7,428 nt of DNA from an uncultured Clostridia bacterium (GCA_947385505.1 CANDLP010000109.1:1-7428), one strand, 5' to 3'. Positions 1-5,516 are shown, numbered from the stretch's first letter. The notes: generated by a model from the letters alone, not told the origin. Translations and numbers: made by a program.

Positions 1-46
1 CCCACGTCCGTGCACACTCTTTCCCTACACGACGCTCTTCCGATCT
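1..46. other. Illumina adapter contamination at contig end
   Basis: Bases 14-46 match the 33-nt Illumina TruSeq/universal read-1 adapter end to end: it begins ACACTCTTTCCC and ends CTCTTCCGATCT. The 13 bases before it (1-13) have no clear origin and are probably also artefactual. Genuine genomic sequence begins at about base 47, where an open reading frame is immediately coding. The match is recognised from memory of the adapter sequence and is long enough not to be chance. Confidence 0.97.
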
Positions 47-370
47 TATATTCCGGAAGGGTTTGTTCTTACGGATATCAATACAAATGTCAACGAACAT
101 ACGTCAAATTACGTTTATTTCATATATAGAAAAGGACAGCAAGATATTGGTTTTTCATTTTCAAGATATTGGAATGAAATTGGGAGGATAGGAATCCCTT
201 CCGATCATTATAACATTTCGGAAAGGGAGGTGAACGGTTCCACGGCTGTTGTTTCCAAAGAAGACGGTCAATACAGCATTCTTTACGAAAAAGATAAAAC
301 TGTTTTTGGTATGTTTTCAAGTAATGTCCCTTATGATGAATGTGAAAAAATAATTGATTCGATAAAATAA
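47..370 (+). CDS. C-terminal fragment of a DUF4367-like exported or membrane-anchored protein (5' truncated)
   Basis: The frame is open from the adapter junction to a TAA at 368-370 and gives 107 residues with no start codon, so the N-terminus lies beyond the contig end. The fragment starts YIPEGF and ends with a segment like ECEKIIDSIK. Between them are an aromatic strand (YVYFIYRKG), a run GFSFSRYW, and a pair of strands around NGSTAVV and YSILYE. This order (Y-x-PEGF, a Gly-rich strand, an xVNGxxA strand, then a final helix ending in SIK) is what I associate with DUF4367. That domain is often the extracellular C-terminal part of clostridial membrane proteins, including some next to sigma/anti-sigma genes. 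The assignment is by pattern only. The next gene starts 17 bp after the stop, so the two were probably co-transcribed. No catalytic residues are apparent. Confidence 0.7.
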   Translation, partial: YIPEGFVLTDINTNVNEHTSNYVYFIYRKGQQDIGFSFSRYWNEIGRIGIPSDHYNISEREVNGSTAVVSKEDGQYSILYEKDKTVFGMFSSNVPYDECEKIIDSIK

Positions 371-387
371 CAAAAGGAGTATATAGT

Positions 388-842
388 ATGAAAAAAACAC
401 TTATTTCTTTATCAATTATCTGTGTTATTGCACTTGGCACGCCTGCTATACCGGTGCATGCTGAGTCTTTCACACAAACAATATCAATAAATGAACAGCT
501 TAGAGCGTTAGGATTGATAAAACAATATGATATGTCAGTGTATACATCTAATGGAAATTTATATATGAACGGAATAACGCAATCTAACAGCAGTATGAAA
601 TCTATCGGTTATAAAGATATAGTGATCGAATACAGTACAAACGGCACGGACTGGAAAACCGAAAAAATATTGGCGACTTGCTGATATCAGACAGCAATGC
701 ATATTATCTTAACGATTACTGCGTTTCCGTAGAAGGCGGTTATTATTACCGCGTTACTTGTAATCATTACGCTAAAGAGGGCGGATTGTTCGGTAAATCT
801 CAGAGCGAGAGCAATACGCCGAAAAGCGTGTGGATAAATTAA
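388..842 (+). pseudogene. Secreted DUF6147-like protein, frameshifted in an A run
   Basis: A good ribosome binding site (AAAGGAG at 373-379) precedes ATG 388. The N-terminus is a signal peptide: MKK, a hydrophobic stretch to about residue 20, and probable cleavage after VHA. The frame from 388 ends at TGA 682-684 after 98 codons, but coding continues in another frame to TAA 840-842. Adding one A to the six-A run at 662-667 joins the two into a 151-residue protein. The second part reads LISDSNAYYLND, then GGYYYRVTCNHYAKEGG, and ends NTPKSVWIN. The pattern of an IEYSTNGTDW strand followed by GYYYRV and HYAKE resembles small clostridial exported proteins of the DUF6147 type, whose function is unknown. 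The alternative to a real mutation is a consensus error in the homopolymer. It lies 17 bp downstream of the DUF4367-like gene and probably shares its transcript. Confidence 0.75.
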
Positions 843-967
843 GTTTTTTTGGCAAAAAGAAAGTAGGTGAGTAAAATGTTTTTTTGATAATTGCATTTAA
901 CAACAAGCATCATAACTATTATGCAAAAACAATTCATAAGTACTGACAAAATCAGAAAGGACAAAAA

Positions 968-2137
968 ATGAAAAAGACAAATTTTAAAAGAGCTCTTGCC
1001 TTTACATCAACTTTTGCAATTGCTTTGAACTTAGCCGTTACGCCTACTGTCTATGCAACGGAGATTGACAGCAAGGATATTGTGGCAGAAGATGTGCAAA
1101 CAGCATGTACTAAAGATGTGTTAACGCTAAACGCTTAATATAATACGGAAACTTCCCGTATTCACACCGAAATGTGTATAACTTACACAGAAAAAATGCC
1201 GGAAATTTATTGTTCGTATGACAACGAAAATTTCGTGCTCACTGAAGCTTCGGAGAAAAACAAATATTCCTTTGTACCAGAAGCAGAAAGCGAAACGGTA
1301 TATGTAAAGGCAGTTCAAACGTTATCAGACGGATTGTTGCTTACTTCCAATGTTGGAATTGTTAATATAAGCGAATCAATTATCGTAGCTTACAGTGACA
1401 TTGATCTCGGTTTTATCCCGGACGTACATTTGGCAGAGCCTATTTCTGTACTACCTAAAATTTATAACCCCGGTAATTTTGCTGAAATGATTAATATGTA
1501 CCCAGATAATTCATATTTTTCACAGACAGGCAAAGAATGCACTTGCCATAACTACAATTGCAGTTTATACTAATAACCATTTGAATTGTGGATTTTATCC
1601 ACAATTCAAATACTTCGGCGAAGCCGAAGTACCGCCGAAGGCGGTGGTTATTTAAGTTCAATACAATAACTGAGGGAGCTTTGCTCCCTCACCATGCCGC
1701 TTTTGCGGCATGGCATTTAAAAAATAGTTTATCTGTTTTTTAAATGGTTATTAGTATTATATGGCGGATGCGACTGCGTACCCTACAATAACGCAATACA
1801 ATGTATGGGATTTGCTAAATTAGCATACTATTGTACGCACAGCAAAAATCTTAACGACTCTAACCTCGTCATATTAAGCAATACAGGCACAACTCTAAAT
1901 ACCGAATTAGCTAAAAACTTATTTATGGATAACACACACCATAATTTAGGTACATACATTAGAGTGCTCCCCAAAAATAGCGAGTATGATCATTCTGTTG
2001 CTATAATTAACACTGACGCCAGAGGCTTATATGTTTATCATGCAAATTACGGCGGTAAGTGTCTTGTAAGGTATCAATACTATACTTGGGAAAATTTTGC
2101 TAATGCGTTTCCCATTATTTATCATTATGCCAAATAA
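968..2137 (+). pseudogene. Secreted papain-like cysteine peptidase/amidase homologue, broken by a stop codon and a MITE-like insertion
   Basis: ATG 968 has an upstream AAAGGA at 955-960 and encodes a signal peptide (MKK, hydrophobic core, probable cleavage near VYA). An in-frame TAA at 1136-1138 ends translation after 56 residues, yet the same frame continues open from 1139 to 1570. There a 189-bp palindromic element (1568-1756) supplies another stop. After it the same frame resumes at 1760 and runs to TAA 2135-2137. Without the element and one TTA copy the gene would be 326 codons. The middle part (1172-1400) looks like a beta-rich domain. The C-terminal part has a Cys cluster followed by IQCMGFA (Cys codon 1802-1804), DHSVAI (His 1991-1993) and YHANYGG (Asn 2045-2047). 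This is a plausible Cys-His-Asn triad of the papain/NlpC/P60/CHAP superfamily, acting outside the cell on peptide or cell-wall bonds. Family level is inferred; the disruptions are seen directly. Confidence 0.75.
1568..1756. mobile_element. 189-bp MITE-like element built of six consecutive hairpins
   Basis: Perfect 15-bp terminal inverted repeats (TACTAATAACCATTT at 1568-1582 and its complement at 1742-1756) flank non-coding DNA. TTA occurs directly on both sides (1565-1567 and 1757-1759) as a probable target duplication. A 5-bp TTATA reading gives the same excision product. Internally there are six stem-loops: 1580-1610 (14-bp stem, TTT loop), 1611-1631 (9 bp, GAA loop), 1632-1644 (5 bp, GAA loop), 1671-1691 (9 bp, TTT loop), 1692-1713 (9 bp, TTTT loop) and 1714-1746 (14 bp with one U-G pair). 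AATAACCA in the left end pairs with 1645-1652 to enclose the first three. AATAAC at 1665-1670 pairs with 1747-1752 to enclose the last three. No transposase or ORF is present, so it would depend on a helper transposase. I cannot assign an insertion-sequence family. Confidence 0.85.
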
Positions 2138-2204
2138 ATTTCCTGTATTCTCTTAATAATTCTTGCTTTATTATTTATTGACTAAAAAGTAAATTGCATA
2201 TGCG

Positions 2205-2251
2205 TGAACAAATCTATCCTCAATATAATTTTTTGAGGATGGGTTTGTTCA
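2205..2251. repeat. Long imperfect hairpin in the leader of the lipoprotein gene
   Basis: Two 19-base arms (2205-2223 TGAACAAATCTATCCTCAA and 2233-2251 TTGAGGATGGGTTTGTTCA) are complementary except at two positions, which would be U-G pairs in RNA. The loop is nine bases. No run of T follows on the plus strand, so it does not look like a simple intrinsic terminator for the upstream pseudogene. It ends 28 bp before ATG 2280, close to the GAGAGG ribosome binding site. It could be a leader structure, a transcript-end stabiliser or a remnant repeat. A TATAAT string sits in the loop (2224-2229) and another at 2254-2259, but neither has a convincing -35 partner. Confidence 0.6.
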
Positions 2252-2279
2252 TATATAATATTTTGAGAGGAACCCGTTT

Positions 2280-3194
2280 ATGACAAAAAAAGTAAAAGCA
2301 ATCTCAGCCCTTATGTTATCTGTTCTTCTGTTCACTGCCTGTTCAAAAGAAACCAACACGGGCTATCCGATAATCGGAACAGCAGCTGAGGAGGATATTC
2401 CTGCCGAACCCAAGACAATAAACCACCTAACGGCAGATGAGAACGCCGATATACCGAGTATACCGCCCTTTGTGGGAACGGCGGGAGAACTGCTTACGCA
2501 AGAGGCGGCGATAAGTATCTCTCCCGACGCCAATTCGTATTACTCCTATAATCTCGAATACGATCACGCATATTTTACATATGTTGTTCCGCTCTATGAC
2601 AGAAAAGCCTCCGAAGGCAAATCCGAATATTACAATATTGATACTCAAGAAGCGTTGGATGAATATAATCTTTATCTGAAAAACAAAGCGGTGATTTATA
2701 CCGTAAATGCGGGCGATAAACTGGAAAACGGACTGATATGCACAGACGCGTCAACAATCTATGTCTTTGATAATGATCAAGACCGGGATTCACCCGCATT
2801 ACTCTGTACCGAAGCGGCATTTTCGGGAGAACTTACTCTCACCGGAACGATTTATTGCAAGCAAACGGAAAGTCCTATACCCGATGACGGAAAGGGATAT
2901 TTGACTTTTACGGCGGATTCGGATAACGGGAAAGTTTTTGACGCGTACAATCCCGATAGTTACTATCCTCGCGGGCGGTCATATAAAATTACATCGACAG
3001 GCGAAACAATGCCGTACGGCGAAACTTTCAGACTGGGGCATATCTCCGACCTTTCGGACGAAATGGCAAAGCTTATAGAAAACAATGAATATACCGATGT
3101 GCGGATAACCATAAAAAATATTCATTTGTTTTACGGTGATTACGGTTATACGCCTTCAACGGTTGCGGAGATCGTAAATATTGAGCTGATATGA
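2280..3194 (+). CDS. Uncharacterised secreted lipoprotein
   Basis: This 304-residue protein starts with a lipoprotein signal peptide: MTKKVK, a hydrophobic core, and the lipobox LFTAC with Cys21 as the likely lipidated residue. It should therefore be anchored to the outer face of the cytoplasmic membrane. The start is supported by GAGAGG at 2265-2270. After a linker of about 40 residues rich in acidic residues and proline, the protein is polar and rich in Tyr, Asp and Thr. Probable beta strands include AYFTYVVPLY, KAVIYTV, STIYVF, GELTLTGTIYC and DVRITIKNIHLFY. I do not recognise the family and see no catalytic motif. Two Cys residues (in LICTD and LLCTE) and a third in IYCKQ lie in the mature part. 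It is flanked by non-coding DNA on both sides with a terminator set downstream, so it is probably a single-gene transcription unit. No truncation is visible. Confidence 0.85.
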   Translation: MTKKVKAISALMLSVLLFTACSKETNTGYPIIGTAAEEDIPAEPKTINHLTADENADIPSIPPFVGTAGELLTQEAAISISPDANSYYSYNLEYDHAYFTYVVPLYDRKASEGKSEYYNIDTQEALDEYNLYLKNKAVIYTVNAGDKLENGLICTDASTIYVFDNDQDRDSPALLCTEAAFSGELTLTGTIYCKQTESPIPDDGKGYLTFTADSDNGKVFDAYNPDSYYPRGRSYKITSTGETMPYGETFRLGHISDLSDEMAKLIENNEYTDVRITIKNIHLFYGDYGYTPSTVAEIVNIELI

Positions 3195-3234
3195 ATCGTT
3201 TTAATGCCGTTGCTCTCCCGATTACCCCCAAAAC

Positions 3235-3289
3235 ACTATTTGTAAATTTCCATATGCTCAATTTGTCTATAATATGATTTACAAATAGT
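3235..3289. repeat. 13-bp perfect inverted repeat with 29-bp spacer
   Basis: ACTATTTGTAAAT at 3235-3247 is exactly complementary to ATTTACAAATAGT at 3277-3289. AACACT precedes the left arm's region (3232-3237) and AACACT follows soon after the right arm (3293-3298). The AT-rich arms make a weak RNA stem and no T run follows, so it is not a terminator. It could be a protein-binding palindrome or a small decayed repeat element. Confidence 0.6.
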
Positions 3290-3335
3290 ATAAACACTGC
3301 CGCAAGACATAGGCGAAGATTAAAAAATATTAAGG

Positions 3336-3363
3336 AAAGGGGCTGTAAAAAAGCCCTTTTTTT
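3336..3363 (+). terminator. Rho-independent terminator downstream of the lipoprotein gene
   Basis: AAAGGGGCT (3336-3344) pairs with AGCCCTTTT (3352-3360), with one G-U pair and a seven-base loop. Seven T follow the GC part (3357-3363). It lies about 140 bp after the lipoprotein stop and is the most likely end of that transcript. Confidence 0.85.
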
Positions 3364-3390
3364 ATTATGTCGATTTCCTTTCGCAAGGAC

Positions 3391-3429
3391 GCGGCTCCGC
3401 CGCTTTTTTATTTTTTTACAGCTTTTTTT
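3391..3429 (+). terminator. Second, tandem terminator-like hairpin
   Basis: GCGGC (3391-3395) and GCCGC (3399-3403) form a five-pair stem with a TCC loop, followed by six T, an A and seven more T. The bases TTTTTTACAGC at 3412-3422 also pair with GCTGTAAAAAA at 3342-3352, forming an outer stem that is itself followed by seven T (3423-3429). This gives a nested backup to the first terminator. Confidence 0.65.
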
Positions 3430-3469
3430 AATACATACATTGCTAAACATCAGCTTCCGGTTCACGCGA

Positions 3470-3498
3470 TTGACAACCGAAGCTTTTTGTGATATTAT
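3470..3498 (+). promoter_or_regulatory. Sigma-A promoter for tatD, extended -10
   Basis: TTGACA (3470-3475), a 17-base spacer and TATTAT (3493-3498), with TG one base before the -10 (3490-3491). Transcription would start near 3505 and leave a leader of about 58 bases before ATG 3563. An imperfect inverted repeat (AGCTTCCGGTT 3452-3462, AACCGAAGCT 3475-3484) brackets the -35 hexamer. Confidence 0.8.
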
Positions 3499-3562
3499 TT
3501 ATTTTTAAGAACATTAAAAAAAATCTATACTATAACAACCCATTATAAAGGAACAAACCGAA

Positions 3563-4327
3563 ATGATAAAGCTTATAGACACCCATGCCCACTATGACGA
3601 TGAAGCCTATGACGAAGACCGAGACATTCTTTTAAAAAAGCTTTTTGAGGAATCGGTGGAAAAGATAATAACAGTTGGCTGCGCCTTAGACAGGTGGGAA
3701 GACACGATAAAACTTACCGAAAGCTGTGAAGGCATATACGGCGCTGTCGGGATCCACCCTGAGGACATTTGCGGACTGCCCGACGATTATCTCCGGCAGA
3801 TAGAGGAACTGGCAAAAAAGCCGAAAATCGTCGCTTTGGGAGAAATGGGGCTTGACTATCACTATGAAAATTACGACAGAGAAATGCAGATAAAGGTATT
3901 TACCGAACAGCTCAGACTTGCGGACAGGCTTAATATGCCCGTTATTATTCACAGCCGTGACGCCGCTCAAGACACTATGCGCATTCTGCATTCGGAAAAG
4001 CCGAAAAAAGCGGTAATGCACTGCTTTTCGGGAAGCCGCGAAACCGCCGCCGAGGTTCTCGGCTTAGGACTTTACATCAGCTTTACGGGAGTCCTCACCT
4101 TTAAAAACGCGAAAAAAGCGGTTGAAGCCTGTGAAGCGGTTCCTATGGACAGGCTTATGCTGGAAACCGACTGCCCGTATATGGCTCCCGTACCTTACCG
4201 TGGAGAACGCTGCGACAGCTCCATGATATTGTCCACCGCGGCAAAAATGGCTGAAATAAAAGGCGTTTCCACCGAGGAGATGATAGAAATCTGCAATAAA
4301 AACGCTAAGGTGTTTTTTGGTATATGA
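3563..4327 (+). CDS. tatD: TatD-family metal-dependent hydrolase (DNase)
   Basis: The 254 residues match the usual TatD length (about 255-265), and the whole family order is present. DTHAH gives the metal ligands His8 and His10. GIHPE lies at 63-67, GEMGLDY contains the bridging Glu94, IIHSRDA contains His130, MHCFSG contains His153, and LETDCPY contains Asp203. This is the TIM-barrel amidohydrolase fold, with a divalent two-metal site and phosphodiesterase activity; in characterised members it acts as a 3'-5' DNA/RNA exonuclease in the cytoplasm. The C-terminal substrate loop reads RGERCDSS instead of the more common RGxRNEP. ATG 3563 is supported by AAAGGA at 3547-3552 and by the N-terminal barrel strand (IKLIDTHAH) starting directly after it. 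It has its own promoter and no obvious strong terminator, so some read-through into the CBS gene is possible. The exact substrate cannot be told from sequence. Confidence 0.95.
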   Translation: MIKLIDTHAHYDDEAYDEDRDILLKKLFEESVEKIITVGCALDRWEDTIKLTESCEGIYGAVGIHPEDICGLPDDYLRQIEELAKKPKIVALGEMGLDYHYENYDREMQIKVFTEQLRLADRLNMPVIIHSRDAAQDTMRILHSEKPKKAVMHCFSGSRETAAEVLGLGLYISFTGVLTFKNAKKAVEACEAVPMDRLMLETDCPYMAPVPYRGERCDSSMILSTAAKMAEIKGVSTEEMIEICNKNAKVFFGI

Positions 4328-4355
4328 TAAATTTATAAAATTTTTTCATTAACGC

Positions 4356-4384
4356 TTGAATATTTTAAAAAAATATGTTATATT
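4356..4384 (+). promoter_or_regulatory. Sigma-A promoter for the CBS-domain gene, extended -10
   Basis: TTGAAT (4356-4361), a 17-base AT-rich spacer and TATATT (4379-4384), with TG at 4376-4377 one base before the -10. The predicted start near 4391 leaves a leader of about 30 bases, just long enough to hold AAAAGGA at 4405-4411. Confidence 0.75.
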
Positions 4385-4420
4385 CTTAAAAGAAAAATAA
4401 ACAGAAAAGGACTTGATGTT

Positions 4421-5359
4421 ATGGACGCAGACGGGCGAAAACGCAGACCCGCGTATTATTTGCTTTATCCCCTTATTTTACTGGAAAAGGGACTTGATCT
4501 CTTGCTTAAAAAGGCTTTGGGCGAAGGATTCCGCTCCGCCACCGAGGACGACATACGCTCCCTTGTGGACGCGGGCGCGGAAAGCGGAGAGATCGAAAAC
4601 TCTTCGGTGGAGCTTATCAACAACGTGTTTGAATTCGGCGACCTTAAAGTGTCGGATATTATGACGCACCGTGTCAATATCGCCGCCGTGGACGAAAACG
4701 CCACGGTAGACGACATAGTGTACTTAGCCCTTGAGGAAGGTTTTTCGCGTATTCCCGTATATAAGGAAAGCATTGACGACGTCATGGGAATAATTATAGT
4801 AAAGGATCTTTTGTGTTTAGTGGGAAAAGAGGATCCGGAAAAGTATACGGCAAAGGATTTTGTGAGAGACGTTGTGTTTCTTCCCGAAAGCTGTCCCTGT
4901 GACGACGCCTTTAAGCTTCTTACCGAAACCAAATCGGGCATGGCAGTGGCGGTGGACGAATACGGCGGAACCGCGGGAATTATCACCTCGGAGGATCTTA
5001 TAGAATCGGTTATGGGCAGTATACAGGACGAATATGACGATGAAGAGCTTCAGATAAAAGCGATAGGAAAAGATAAATATAGGATTGACGGCGACACCGA
5101 TCCCGACGACGTACTGGAGCTGTTCGGCTACGAATTGCCGGAAGATCACGAATACGATACCATTGCGGGCTTTGTTACCGACCTTTTGGGATATATTCCG
5201 GAGGATACGGAAAAAACGCCTCACGTGGACTATGAGGACGTGCGGTTTGTGGTGACAGAGGTCAGCGATAACTGTATAAGCAGTATCGTTGCGGTAAAAA
5301 TTGACCATGACAGCAAAAATGAAGGCGAAACAAAAAAAGAGTCTGTTTTTAAGCCGTAA
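4421..5359 (+). CDS. CorC/HlyC-type CBS-domain protein lacking the DUF21 membrane domain
   Basis: This 312-residue protein has three parts. An N-terminal segment (residues 11-75) contains the hydrophobic helix YYLLYPLILLEKGLDLLLKKAL, then TEDDIRSLV, ESGEIE and INNVFEFGD, the linker found just after DUF21 in full-length TlyC/CorC proteins. A tandem CBS (Bateman) pair follows at about 78-200, with VSDIMTHR, GFSRIPVY, VMGIIIVKDLL and then AVAVDEYGGTAGIITSEDL. A CorC_HlyC transporter-associated domain lies at about 212-296, including IDGDTDPDDV and YDTIAGFV. CBS pairs usually bind adenine nucleotides; CorC-type proteins are linked to magnesium/cobalt efflux and were once called hemolysins. The length is close to the short CorC form (about 290 residues), so this is not a truncation. 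ATG 4421 is ten bases after AAAAGG; the alternative starts at 4413 and 4416 are out of frame. The last 15 residues are Lys/Glu-rich and probably disordered. Confidence 0.92.
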   Translation: MDADGRKRRPAYYLLYPLILLEKGLDLLLKKALGEGFRSATEDDIRSLVDAGAESGEIENSSVELINNVFEFGDLKVSDIMTHRVNIAAVDENATVDDIVYLALEEGFSRIPVYKESIDDVMGIIIVKDLLCLVGKEDPEKYTAKDFVRDVVFLPESCPCDDAFKLLTETKSGMAVAVDEYGGTAGIITSEDLIESVMGSIQDEYDDEELQIKAIGKDKYRIDGDTDPDDVLELFGYELPEDHEYDTIAGFVTDLLGYIPEDTEKTPHVDYEDVRFVVTEVSDNCISSIVAVKIDHDSKNEGETKKESVFKP

Positions 5360-5411
5360 CTTTGACATTGAGCTTTAAAATTCCCAAATCAGGAAAAATA
5401 CAACTCAAAAC

Positions 5412-5453
5412 AGCGGTATCAACAAAGAAACCCTTTTATGATACCGCTTTTTT
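5412..5453 (+). terminator. Rho-independent terminator between the CBS gene and lon
   Basis: AGCGGTATCA (5412-5421) is perfectly complementary to TGATACCGCT (5439-5448), with a 17-base loop and a run of six T (5448-5453). It lies 52 bp after the CBS-gene stop and upstream of the lon promoter, so it separates the two transcripts. Confidence 0.88.
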
Positions 5454-5487
5454 GTCTTATTTTCACGCAGTTTCCACCAATAACCAC

Positions 5488-5516
5488 TTGCAATTGGCTT
5501 TAAGTTGGAGTATAAT
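5488..5516 (+). promoter_or_regulatory. Sigma-A promoter for lon
   Basis: TTGCAA (5488-5493), a 17-base spacer and a perfect TATAAT (5511-5516). The predicted start near 5523 leaves a leader of about 58 bases. I see no CIRCE (HrcA) palindrome or CtsR-type direct repeat around it, so heat-shock control is not evident from this sequence. Confidence 0.8.

Larger units (their letters stand above)
3195..3562. other. 368-bp non-coding region between the lipoprotein gene and tatD
   Basis: No supportable gene is present on either strand. The reverse-strand ORF overlapping this stretch has a composition of poly-Lys/Phe translated from A and T runs. What it does hold, in order, is an inverted repeat (3235-3289), a terminator (3336-3363), a second short GC hairpin with T runs (3391-3417), an outer arm pair that encloses both, and a strong promoter (3470-3498) for the hydrolase gene. 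Confidence 0.75.

Noticed and set aside
120..473. Reverse-strand ORF of 117 codons
   Set aside because: It is antisense to the DUF4367-like frame and to the signal peptide of the next gene, both of which show family-like sequence. It has no ribosome binding site or recognisable domain.
843..967. A promoter or tiny gene between the DUF6147-like pseudogene and the peptidase pseudogene
   Set aside because: AGGTGAG at 864-870 is followed by an ATG at 876 that stops after three codons. TTGCAT and TATTAT (891, 917) are 20 bases apart, too far for a convincing promoter.
1568..1756. CRISPR array or tandem terminators as the explanation for the hairpin-rich stretch
   Set aside because: The stems differ in sequence, so there are no repeats with spacers. 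The flanking perfect inverted repeats, target duplication and interrupted gene fit an inserted element much better.
3073..3465. Reverse-strand ORF of 130 codons
   Set aside because: It runs through the terminator hairpins and the end of the lipoprotein gene. Its Lys/Arg- and Phe-rich content comes from translated A and T runs.
4465..4986. Reverse-strand ORF of 173 codons, Ser-rich
   Set aside because: It is a mirror of the codon bias in the CBS-domain gene, whose plus-strand product matches all family motifs.
4817..5368. Reverse-strand ORF of 183 codons
   Set aside because: It is antisense to the CBS pair and CorC_HlyC domain, with no start signal and no recognisable motif.
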